A stretch of 50,879 nt of DNA from an uncultured Rhodospirillales bacterium (GTDB lineage Bacteria; Pseudomonadota; Alphaproteobacteria; Acetobacterales; Acetobacteraceae): positions 1 to 50,879 of the forward strand of contig CAIMWH010000378.1 in the NCBI GenBank assembly GCA_903845065.1, written 5' to 3'. The position numbers were made by a program, and so were the translations under genes. The notes under the pieces are model-generated. The model saw nothing but the letters and a program-made list of their open reading frames with translations, did not search any database and was not told where the DNA came from. Positions 17,701 through 24,423 of this stretch are shown here, piece by piece. How positions within the stretch are numbered: position 1 is the stretch's first letter; every line of letters begins with the position of its first letter.

Positions 17701-20700
17701 ACATTCGCGGCGACCGAAACCGACCGCGAACTCGACACGCTTGTCGCCGCCGGTGGCAGCTACGATGGTGCGGTGCTGACGTTTCAACGCTACAGCGGGG
17801 GCGTGCCGACCCCTAATGCGGCGGACCATTTCGGTGGTGGGCCGCTGTTCGGCTTCTCCGGCTCCAGCATTGTTGTGCGTGCGGCTCTTACGGACCCGTT
17901 CACCATCCTCGGCACCTACACCAATGTCGGCGGGGTCCTGGCAATTACCCTGGCGCCCGGTGCGACGAGTGCCACCGTCGCGACGATTCTTGATCAGGTG
18001 ACATATTCGAACCCGACGGTGGGCACGCTCTCGCTCAATATCACCATCGGCGCGACGTTGGCCGACGGCAATACCAACACCGTGCCGCTCGCCACCGGCT
18101 TCACCGGGCTGCAAGGCACCGGGGGCATCCATACCAGCGCGCCGGTATTTACGACGTTCACGCTGGTGCCTTCGACCGCACTGTACGTTGCAACATTCAT
18201 CGAGCCCAACAACACACCGGCCGCCGCCGCCGCCATAACGCTGCCTGGCGTTGTTCTCGGAGACTTCCTCGCTCCCGGCGCGACGCTCTCCAAAGTGGTG
18301 GTCTCGATTGGCGGCTACACCGGTACCGAGGATGTGCTGGCCGCATCGACTGGGGCGGCAACCGGCAATATTACCGCCAGTTACGACCCGGCGGCCGGGC
18401 AACTCACGTTGATCTCGCCTGGCGCCACCGCCACCATCGGCCAGTGGCAGTCGGCGCTCAGTGCGCTGACCTACTACGACAGTGTCGATCAGCCGCAGCG
18501 GTTTGCCATCACGTCTCCGGGTACGCCGCGTGTCGTCGAGTACTCATTGACCGACGCGACGACCTCCGCGACCCTCAGGTTGCGCCTCGGCAGTATCGAC
18601 GTCATTGCGGTCAATGACTCGCCGGTCCTTGATCCGGCTATTGCGGTCACCCTGCCGCTGTCCATCGAGGACGCGCTATCCGCGCCCAGCGGTGCGGCCG
18701 GAACTTTGGTCGGGGCGTTGGCCAATTCCGCCAATATCGCTGACCCGGATCAAAACAACGCCAATACCAGCACCTTCCCGGGCCCGGACGGCGTTGCCAT
18801 CGTCAGCGCCGATACCACGCGCGGCAACTGGTGGTTCAGCACCAACAACGGTGCCACCTGGACCGAGTTCGCCGGGGCCGGGCTTCCGGCGATCTCGGCC
18901 ACCAATGGGCTGCATCTGGCGGCGGATGGTGGTACGCGGATCTATTTCCAACCGACGATTGTGAACGACAACGGTGCCATTGTGCCGGCGCTGTCCTATC
19001 GGGCGTGGGATGGGGCGGATGGGCTGCCGAATGGGTCACTGGCGGCGTTGCCGACGGATAGTGCGCTGGGCACCGGGGTGAATACCGCGGCTTCGGCGTA
19101 TTCGGCGGCGATCAAGCAGATCAATGTGACGATCGCGCCGGTGAATGATGCGCCGGTGGCGAGTGGCGGGACGGTGTTGCTGGCGACGCCGGAGGATAGC
19201 GCAAACCCGCCGGGGGATACGGTGAGCAACCTGTTCGCCCCGGCCTTCACCGATACTGCCGACCAGCAGCATACGGTGGCCAATCCCACGGGGTCGGTTG
19301 CCAATCTGCTGGCGGGTGTGGCGGTTGTCGCCAATCCGACGCCTCCGGCCGAGGGCACCTGGCGGTACTCCATCGACGGCGGCACCACCTGGGTGCCGAT
19401 CCCGACGACGCTGACCGATGGTTCGGCGTTGATCCTGTCGGCGGCCGCCAAGATCGACTTCCTGCCGGCGCCGAACTTCAATGGTGCGCCGTTGCCGCTG
19501 ACGGTGCGGTTGATCGATGGGTCCACCGATGTGCCGCTGGTGGGGGGCACCACGGGTGCCGGCCTGCTCTCCGGTCCGCAGGTGCTGAGCGGGGTTGACG
19601 TGTCCGGCCCCAGGGATGGCGGCATTACCGCCGTGAGCGGTGGGACGGTGCAGCTTGTCACCACTGTTCCGCCGGTGAATGACGCGCCGGTGGCGAGCGG
19701 GGGGGCGACGCTGGCGCCGGTGAATTCGGCGCAGCACAATCCGCCGGGCGATACGGTGGTGAACCTGTTCACGCCGAGCTATGTCGATACGGTTGACGGG
19801 CAGAAGACGCCGCTCAATCCGACGGGGTCCGTGCCCAATCCGTTCGCCGGGGTGGTGGTGGTTGGCAATCCGACGCCGCCGGTGGATGGGGTGTGGAAGT
19901 ATTCGCCCAACGGGGGCACCACCTGGGACCCGATCCCGACCACGGTGACCGATACCAGCGGGCTGGTGCTGGGCCCCAATGTGCGAATCGCGTTTTTCCC
20001 CAATCCGAACTTCCATGGTCCGGTGCCGCCGTTGCAGGTGCGGCTGATCGACGGCTCGATCGACGTGCCGCTGTCCGGGCCGACGACCGGGGCGGCGTTG
20101 GTGAATACCAGCACGGTGATCACCAATGTGGATGTGTCCGGGCCGCGGCATGGCGGGATTACGCCGGTCAGCACCGGGCTGGTGCCGCTCGATACCACCA
20201 TCACGCCGACGCCGGGGCCGCGGCCGCCCTCCAATGTGATCAATCCGTTCGGTGATTCCAATCGCTTCACCGCGCCGGGCGGGATGCCGCCGGGGTATCT
20301 GCTGGGCACCACGGTGTATCGCTCGCTGGTGACGGACCAGGTGGGGATCATCAATGTGTCCGCCGATGCGTTCTATGGCAGCGGGGCCAATCAGCACCTC
20401 AGCTATGAGGCGCGGATGGCGAGCGGGGCCAGCCTGCCGCCGTGGCTGACGTTCGATGCATCGACGTTGAATTTCCGGGGGGTGCCGCCGGAATCGGCGA
20501 CCGGGACGCTGGATATCAAGATCATCGCGACCACGCCGGCCGGCATGCAGGCGACGAGCGAAATCCATGTGTTCATCACGCGCCAGCCGAGTGATCTGCT
20601 GTCATTGCTGCGGGCGACGCGGGTGAATGACAGCAACCTGCGGCCGCCGGCGCCGGTTCGCGCCGCGCCGGTGCGGCCAACGCCTCCACGGCCAACGCCG

Positions 20701-20823
20701 CGGCCGACCGCCGAGGTGGCGGTTCCGTTTGGCCTTACCGCCCAGCTTCGCGACCAGACCCAGGCCGGGCGGCTGGCCCGCGCCCGCACGCTGCTTGCCG
20801 CCATTGCCGACGCCGCCGACTGA
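11686..20823 (+). CDS. Giant DUF4347 / DUF11-type repetitive surface protein (putative secreted adhesin)
   Basis: About 3045 residues, numbered from ATG 11686 (a TTG at 11596 would add 30). The N-terminus has LEARFLFDASLALTA and no usual Sec signal peptide. DUF4347 spans about residues 76-238 (VLFVDPRVSNW, YGSAGQIALG, IWGCDAGAG). Long runs of Thr/Val/Gly-rich beta domains resembling DUF11 and other adhesin modules fill residues 240-1860. An SdrD-B-like domain (GKVWQALG, GSDGVFGTPDDL) lies near 1861-1970. Three 177/178-residue modules begin VNDxPV at 2309, 2486 and 2664. After a Pro-rich linker, a putative Ig (He_PIG) domain covers about 2885-2965, then a Pro-rich tail. I see one cysteine (C174), no RTX nonapeptides and no PEP-CTERM. 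TolC-like and HlyD genes follow with a TGATG junction, suggesting dedicated export. Confidence 0.88.
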   Translation: MRHILEARFLFDASLALTAGTVHDIAGHESGGAHVDPLRGAVPAAVAEHAVAGQSGDLGLPATDRAGEAPAVAPTAVLFVDPRVSNWRTLAAGATAGTSVVVLDPAKDGLAQVGAALSGMSGVKEVDFLTYGSAGQIALGATAVDSAALIARGSDVAAWRDHLADGAQVQIWGCDAGAGVAGAAFVADLHNLLGVGVAASTDATGAAAMGGNWALERTSGSVAPVVPFSADAVAAYHNVLDTPVPTVTLSGMPAQVLLGDTFTETVSFQNTAATGVGYGPFVDVFVPQDAQEKATLTGASYLGASLVVTPVTLSTTVPGHAGTLGALHPLALDAAGAPLFVAAPAGTVAGDAMYVVQLPFGSYTPGQPAADIALSFTTDKTSALTSQHPGQNLSIAAIGGFEYGADPLNNPAADPSIRGTAGTAAITSSVDGLSTTAAPVTLVNVLANVITWPGENESATGLDFVEHYRVTLVPAPATTGNAISGLTVQIVLPGDVQYTGGAISVGGSPGVAGFTAAGTAQGGTVNVSIPTLSAGGGTSVIDIPVYVPRLDSGAAPILDPVTGAFTVINAPVSVYNSGTWTPWAGSVDAGHAVTVTGTASGTAQFTAKSLAMQATAVDLGTGGTAMRPGDSVQYTLKFQVSDYFNMGALTLQSLLGDGLTLDPSVAPSLALTPAGGTTTTISLGAISGTTASVNGQAVATSGANADWSYSRDNVTTGQTTVSLDAGAAMLAALGTTRLTAGETGSITFNAKVLDKYTNTNIDPTTGKPAFVTERDVATMSASATAQVLDTTGAATHAPVLTVTDTSGANLAVNSGVATVFIVAVNGTPVSGTVNLTAGDVVTYGITYNLVTGDYRDFNLSAYLPLPTLSVADPLAAGGSVGAFTLDGTAAAFPAAGQYKLVTPPGGVAVSSAAVDATANGITFAFGHRDDPTNAAGQSVTVLFSATASTAPFADGLFLTTQGRSEHTNGEGNTAIIDGIKQIHLEEPSLVGGLKVGIAALGNDALGGKTGGFTIDKTATAADPSGVYGPAGGAGTPFVAGSPTAVGALQDLNVTGADGSDTARVVMTLANVGSAPSGAYDVTLANLLPAGYAAADASHILFTRGDGTVLAVAGGSLFTAGGVTLEDPASTGGAPVPTLYAAGDALHRDVLTVSFDLKLKPGQTAGSVLTDSGSIVNYSNIFNGVALGNGFVVGGVPVGGNAASLTDTATITTTAPALAKTFGPSDIVVNDNTDAGFPNATVVVGETRPITITVKLPEGVINNGTADVFVQEVLPVGETFVSLGAITAGSGVTMSASGTPGISGQTVLFDLGPSLLNANADASGTVTITYNARFADGGNVDGSTFASTASLIYAGAPVPPATVTFVEHDPKLAATITDNSGGIIFSNQTLTYTYTVTNSGVVQAQATASVLKLPAGESYVPGSLVLVSKPGSPDSGATVNESGGGAGTLGVAPGVVDPGGSVVYTFQAVVSANLPAGTDLTVSAPTVGNDATSIVNGFARHYGFGATDPRTVQSFAPGLNIVGEANGTTSVSQVAPVTAAAVTVGDIVRLHGETQIPEGANTGVTLDFTLPAGFVPFTADGTVKLALASPSGKVTSSVVDPAGTTGGLQVVEGGTAINPLTYAPGFVVPAGAIDAVSVPGHLLIKLGDLVNNDASGVPNYAVVEFNGQAANVAGTVDGAVLGESLVVRANGAVTAAAAVSETVKEPHITLAKTVTAVNTVSNTVTYLLTVKNTGDAIAYNVNLTDPLPGNVAGTGAVVAAGGATGLVVTPGAGNVFAAGMTLAPGATETFSYTLTVNNPLAPVPVTTTSVTAQDINPAVTGLAGSAIGAVGGAAGSRDGSAMPGGGIDSYWAQVADSLGVASGKVWQALGAAPGTFDPALDTVLAGVSVTVTAAGSDGVFGTPDDLVQTVTTAPDGSYHVALLPAGAFKVTLPASGAGGLPAGETLVADALGSITTVPGTASATAAGGAVTGIDFAYEVPDVAPVLGNWASGVQVIAPGEVASLSTTFAATETDRELDTLVAAGGSYDGAVLTFQRYSGGVPTPNAADHFGGGPLFGFSGSSIVVRAALTDPFTILGTYTNVGGVLAITLAPGATSATVATILDQVTYSNPTVGTLSLNITIGATLADGNTNTVPLATGFTGLQGTGGIHTSAPVFTTFTLVPSTALYVATFIEPNNTPAAAAAITLPGVVLGDFLAPGATLSKVVVSIGGYTGTEDVLAASTGAATGNITASYDPAAGQLTLISPGATATIGQWQSALSALTYYDSVDQPQRFAITSPGTPRVVEYSLTDATTSATLRLRLGSIDVIAVNDSPVLDPAIAVTLPLSIEDALSAPSGAAGTLVGALANSANIADPDQNNANTSTFPGPDGVAIVSADTTRGNWWFSTNNGATWTEFAGAGLPAISATNGLHLAADGGTRIYFQPTIVNDNGAIVPALSYRAWDGADGLPNGSLAALPTDSALGTGVNTAASAYSAAIKQINVTIAPVNDAPVASGGTVLLATPEDSANPPGDTVSNLFAPAFTDTADQQHTVANPTGSVANLLAGVAVVANPTPPAEGTWRYSIDGGTTWVPIPTTLTDGSALILSAAAKIDFLPAPNFNGAPLPLTVRLIDGSTDVPLVGGTTGAGLLSGPQVLSGVDVSGPRDGGITAVSGGTVQLVTTVPPVNDAPVASGGATLAPVNSAQHNPPGDTVVNLFTPSYVDTVDGQKTPLNPTGSVPNPFAGVVVVGNPTPPVDGVWKYSPNGGTTWDPIPTTVTDTSGLVLGPNVRIAFFPNPNFHGPVPPLQVRLIDGSIDVPLSGPTTGAALVNTSTVITNVDVSGPRHGGITPVSTGLVPLDTTITPTPGPRPPSNVINPFGDSNRFTAPGGMPPGYLLGTTVYRSLVTDQVGIINVSADAFYGSGANQHLSYEARMASGASLPPWLTFDASTLNFRGVPPESATGTLDIKIIATTPAGMQATSEIHVFITRQPSDLLSLLRATRVNDSNLRPPAPVRAAPVRPTPPRPTPRPTAEVAVPFGLTAQLRDQTQAGRLARARTLLAAIADAAD
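18610..20208 (+). repeat. Three tandem 177/178-residue modules in the giant protein
   Basis: Units run 18610-19140, 19141-19674 and 19675-20208. Each opens with VNDSPV or VNDAPV and contains a GxWxxSxNGGTTW core. Units two and three are close copies sharing PPGDTV, NPTGSV, NPTPP, VRLIDGS and VDVSGP. Unit one is much more divergent, so units two and three likely arose from a recent duplication. The fold is probably a cadherin-like or bacterial Ig-like beta sandwich. Confidence 0.8.
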
Positions 20824-22376
20824 TGACCCACCCTGTTCGCCTGGAGACGACCTTGCCCCGCCAGAACACCTCCCGCCCGATCCTGGCGGTAATTGGCCTG
20901 CTGACCCTCGCCGCCTGTGGCATTCGCCCGGAACCGCTGACCGACGAGGCCAATGTGAGCCGCGCGCGGGCGGATCGCGCGGTGATCGCGCAGAACTATG
21001 TGCCGCTCGATGGGCCGCTCAGCCTGGGCGGGGCGATCGCGCGGGCGTTGAAATACAACTACGACAGCCAGTTGGCGCAGGCCGAGATCGGGCTTCAGGA
21101 GAAGCAGCTTGATCTCGCGATGGCGCAGATGCTGCCGCGGCTGGCGACCCAGGCGGGCTATAACTGGCGCAACAATCCCAATGCGGCGGAAAGCATCAAC
21201 GTGCGGACCCGCGAGCAGAGCCTGGCCTGGTCGTATTCGGAGCAGCCCGAGCGCGGCAATGCGGATATCACGTTCTCCTGGAACGCGCTGGACCTGGGGG
21301 TGAGTTATTTCCAGGCCAAGCAGCAGGGGTGGCGGGCGCTGATCGCGGTGGAGCGGCGGCGCAAGGTGATCGACAATATCGTCAAGACCACGGCGCAGGC
21401 GTATTGGCGGGCCTCGGCGGCGGAGCGGATGCTGCCGAAGATCGATCCGATGCTGGCCGAGGCGCGGCGCTCGCTGGTGACCTCGCAGAAGGTGGCGGCA
21501 CAGAGCTTGCAGAACCCGATGGTGCTGCTCGATTTCCAGCAGAACATGATCATCGTGCTGGCGGAGTTGGAGAAAATCCGCAACGACATGGCGGCCGCGC
21601 AGGTGGAGATCACCTCGTTGATCAATGTGCCGCCGGGCAGCCGGATCAGTTATTCGACGGCGCCCGAGGACATGCATCCGGCGTTCGCCATCGACAACCA
21701 CAAGCTGGAGGATATCGGGCTGGCGATGCGGCCGGAACTGCGCATCGAGGCCTATCAGCAGCACATCGACCGGCAGGATATCTACAAGGAAATCCTGAAG
21801 ATGATGCCGGGCGTGGGCGTGTTCGGCAGCCTCAACTATGACTCCAACAACCTGTTGTACAAGAATACCTGGGGCGAACTGGGGGTGCGGGCCACGTTCA
21901 ACCTGTTCAACATGGTGCAGGGGCCGCGGGCGATCGCGGTGGCCGAGAAATCGGTGGAGTTGGATGAGCAGCGGCGGATTGCGCTGTCCGTCGCGTTGCT
22001 TGGGCAGATCAATTTGTCGGTGCAGGAATATGCCAATGCGCTCGACAGCTACAAGACCGCCGAGCAGATGGACCGGATCGGGCAGCAGGTGGGCCGCGTG
22101 GCCGATAATGTGACGCTCGCGGGCGTGCAGACCGAGGCGGACCGGGTGCGGCGGCAGTTGACGGTGCTGACGACGCGGATCAATCGGGACAAGGCGCTGG
22201 CGCGGGTGCATGGGGCGCTGACGTCAGTGTATTCGTCGGTCGGGGTGGATCTGGTGCCGGCCGGGGCCGATCTCAATGCGTTGGCGGATCTTACGAAGCA
22301 GGTGGAGGCGGCGATCCGGGACTGGCAGTCCGGGCGGTTGCCGGAGTTGCCGATGGTGACGGCGGCGGTGAACTGA
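20823..22376 (+). CDS. TolC/OprM-like outer-membrane efflux lipoprotein
   Basis: A 517-residue outer-membrane-factor-family protein that should form the channel for the neighbouring adaptors. A lipobox (LLTLAAC, Cys32) predicts lipidation. The body shows the paired long helical repeats of TolC-type proteins (SLGGAIARALKYNYDSQLAQ, LDLAMAQMLPRLATQAGY, and the second set VELDEQRRIALSVALLGQIN through YKTAEQMDRIGQQV). The annotated ATG overlaps the stop of the giant gene (TGATG). A TTG at 20853 lies six bases after GGAG and would give a more compact 22-residue lipoprotein signal, so it is a credible alternative start. Placed between its likely substrate and three HlyD-type adaptors. The next gene starts on the base after its stop. 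Confidence 0.88.
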   Translation: MTHPVRLETTLPRQNTSRPILAVIGLLTLAACGIRPEPLTDEANVSRARADRAVIAQNYVPLDGPLSLGGAIARALKYNYDSQLAQAEIGLQEKQLDLAMAQMLPRLATQAGYNWRNNPNAAESINVRTREQSLAWSYSEQPERGNADITFSWNALDLGVSYFQAKQQGWRALIAVERRRKVIDNIVKTTAQAYWRASAAERMLPKIDPMLAEARRSLVTSQKVAAQSLQNPMVLLDFQQNMIIVLAELEKIRNDMAAAQVEITSLINVPPGSRISYSTAPEDMHPAFAIDNHKLEDIGLAMRPELRIEAYQQHIDRQDIYKEILKMMPGVGVFGSLNYDSNNLLYKNTWGELGVRATFNLFNMVQGPRAIAVAEKSVELDEQRRIALSVALLGQINLSVQEYANALDSYKTAEQMDRIGQQVGRVADNVTLAGVQTEADRVRRQLTVLTTRINRDKALARVHGALTSVYSSVGVDLVPAGADLNALADLTKQVEAAIRDWQSGRLPELPMVTAAVN

Positions 22377-23108
22377 ATGCGCCGCGCGATTCTTTTCGCG
22401 CTCGCGGTGGTGGCCACCGGGAGCGCGCGTGCCGAAACCGAGCAGCCGCCGATCGGGGTGCAGATCGTGGCGCGGACCACGGCGCAGATCGGGGCGCCGA
22501 TGGCGGGGCAGTTGTTGGAGTTTCCGTTGGCGGACGGTGATGCGTTTGCGGCGGGGCAGCTTCTGGCGCGGTTCAATTGCGCCCAGCCGGAGGCGGCGAT
22601 TGCGCGGGCGAAGGCGGAGGCGGACAAGCGGGCGGATATCTTCGCGACGCAGCAATCGCTCAAGGCGTTGAATTCGTACTCGAAGGTGGAACTCAAGACC
22701 GCACAGAACGATGTGGCGGTGGCGCAGGCGGAGTTGGCGCTGGCGCGCACCACGGTGGCGAACTGCACCATCAAGGCGCCGTTCGCAGGGCGGGTGTCCA
22801 ATATCGCGGTGCGGAATTTCTCGTTTGTGCAGATGGGGGCGCCGCTGCTGGATATTCTCGACGAGAGCACGCTGGAACTGGAACTCATCGTGCCGTCCCG
22901 GTGGTTGGCGTGGCTGGCGCCGGGGGCGGGGTTCAAGGTGCGGATCACCGAGACCAACCGGGACTATGACGCGACGCTCACCCGGTTTTCCGGGCGGGTG
23001 GACCCGGCGAGCCAGACCATCAAGATCTATGGGCGTATTCCGGCGACGCCGCCGGGGCTGCTGCCGGGGATGAGCGGCACCGCCGTGTTTCCGAGCGCGC
23101 CGAATTGA
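22377..23108 (+). CDS. Short periplasmic HlyD/RND-type adaptor
   Basis: A 243-residue membrane-fusion-type adaptor with a cleavable signal peptide (ILFALAVVATGSARAE). The two lipoyl half-motifs are visible: TTAQIGAPMAGQLLEFPLADG before, and CTIKAPFAGRVSNIAVRN after, a short helical hairpin rich in Ala/Lys/Glu (residues about 75-125). A beta-barrel portion with STLELELIVPSRWLAWL follows, and the end LLPGMSGTAVF is typical of adaptors. With no membrane anchor it should be periplasmic, able to bridge the TolC-like channel to the membrane-bound adaptors encoded next. Start directly abuts the upstream stop, so it is co-translated. Confidence 0.85.
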   Translation: MRRAILFALAVVATGSARAETEQPPIGVQIVARTTAQIGAPMAGQLLEFPLADGDAFAAGQLLARFNCAQPEAAIARAKAEADKRADIFATQQSLKALNSYSKVELKTAQNDVAVAQAELALARTTVANCTIKAPFAGRVSNIAVRNFSFVQMGAPLLDILDESTLELELIVPSRWLAWLAPGAGFKVRITETNRDYDATLTRFSGRVDPASQTIKIYGRIPATPPGLLPGMSGTAVFPSAPN

Positions 23109-23124
23109 GGCGGCCGGGGGCGCC

Positions 23125-24423
23125 ATGTCGGGCGCGCTGAACCAGCAACTGCTGCGCCTGGCCGGCGTGTTGCAACTGGCGCAGCGGGCGCGGGAGGTTG
23201 GGCGGGACGAGCTGGGGTTCGTGATCGTCAACGAGACGGTGCAGGCCGTTGCGTATGACCAGGCGGCGTTGTGGGATGTGCGGCGCGGGCGGGTGGTGGC
23301 GTTGTCGGGGGTGGCGCGGCCGGAGTTGGGGGGGCCGTATGTGGCGTTCCTGCGGGGGGTGTTTCGGCGGTTGCGCTTGGTTCCGCCGGGGGTGGTGACG
23401 GCGGAGGCTTCGTGGGGGGATTTTCTGGCGCCGTGCGTGGCGTGGTGTCCGCTGGTGGTGGGCGGGCAGGTGGTGGCGGGGCTTTTGCTGGCGCGGCGGG
23501 ATGCGTGGGGCGAGGGGGACCTGCAACTGCTGGAGATGCTGGCGGGCGGGTATGCGCAGAGTTGGGAATTGGCGCGGGCGCGGCGGGCTTCGTTGCGGCC
23601 GGGGTGGTCGCGGCGGGTGCGGCAGGGGGCCGTGGTGGCGGGCGTGGTGGCGCTGGGGGTGTTGGGGGCGATGCCGATCCCGAGTTCGGCGATTGCGCCG
23701 GCGGAGGTGATGGCGGCGGCGCCGGCGTTCGTGCGGGCGCCGTTTGCCGGGGTGATCGACAGTATCGCGGTGGCGCCGAATGCGGAGGTGCAAGCGGGGC
23801 AGGCGGTGGTGCAGCTCGACCGGCGGCAGCTTGAGGCGCAGCTTCGGGTGGCGGAGAAGGCGGGGGAGGTGGCGGACTCGCAGTATCGGCAGGCCTCGCA
23901 GGAGGCGATCACCGATCCGCGGGCGCGGGAGCAGTTGGCGGTATTGCGGGCGAAGCTCGATGAGGCGCGGGCGGACCTGGAGTATCGGCGCACGCTGCTG
24001 GGGCGGGCGGCGATACCGGCGCCGGCGGCGGGGATCGCGGTGTTCAATGATGCCGCCGATTGGATCGGGCGGCCGGTGGAGACCGGCGAGCGCATCATGC
24101 TGGTGGCGGCGCCGCTGTCGCACCGGGTGGAGATCGAATTGCCGGTGCCGGATGCGATCACGCTCGATCTGGGCGCGCGGGTGTTGTTTTTCGACAATCT
24201 GAATCCGGATCGGCCGTCCGAAGCGCGGCTGACGCGGGTGAGTTACACCACGACGCTGAGTGTCACCGGGGTGCTGGTCTATACCTGCGATGCCGAACTG
24301 GCGGAGGGGCCCGGGCTGCGGCTTGGGCTGAAGGGGAGTGCGAAGGTGTTTGGCCCATCGCGGCCGCTGGCGCTGTGGCTGCTGCGGCGGCCGATTGCCT
24401 GGTTGCGCGAACTGGTGGGATGA
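23125..24423 (+). CDS. GAF-like domain / transmembrane / HlyD adaptor fusion
   Basis: A 432-residue protein. Residues 1-160 are cytoplasmic and resemble a GAF domain (VNETVQAVAYDQAALWD, LVVGGQVVAGLLLARRD, DLQLLEMLAGGYAQ). A single membrane helix lies near residues 168-190. The periplasmic part has lipoyl half-motifs (FVRAPFAGVIDSIAVAPNAE and AIPAPAAGIAVFNDAADW) on either side of a coiled hairpin, then a beta-barrel domain. This could sense a cytoplasmic signal or substrate and pass it to the export channel. Which ligand, if any, binds the GAF-like domain cannot be said. Sixteen bases separate it from the previous adaptor; the M50 gene overlaps its stop (ATGA). Confidence 0.82.
   Translation: MSGALNQQLLRLAGVLQLAQRAREVGRDELGFVIVNETVQAVAYDQAALWDVRRGRVVALSGVARPELGGPYVAFLRGVFRRLRLVPPGVVTAEASWGDFLAPCVAWCPLVVGGQVVAGLLLARRDAWGEGDLQLLEMLAGGYAQSWELARARRASLRPGWSRRVRQGAVVAGVVALGVLGAMPIPSSAIAPAEVMAAAPAFVRAPFAGVIDSIAVAPNAEVQAGQAVVQLDRRQLEAQLRVAEKAGEVADSQYRQASQEAITDPRAREQLAVLRAKLDEARADLEYRRTLLGRAAIPAPAAGIAVFNDAADWIGRPVETGERIMLVAAPLSHRVEIELPVPDAITLDLGARVLFFDNLNPDRPSEARLTRVSYTTTLSVTGVLVYTCDAELAEGPGLRLGLKGSAKVFGPSRPLALWLLRRPIAWLRELVG

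Noticed and set aside
11644-18402. Very long open frames on the minus strand opposite the giant gene (about 1159 and 808 codons).
   Set aside because: They are Arg/His/Pro-rich, show no domain or signal sequence, and arise because the G-rich coding strand leaves few stop codons in the antisense frame.
11686-20823. The giant protein as an RTX type I substrate or a PEP-CTERM exosortase substrate.
   Set aside because: No glycine-rich calcium-binding nonapeptides and no PEP-helix-Arg C-terminus are visible.
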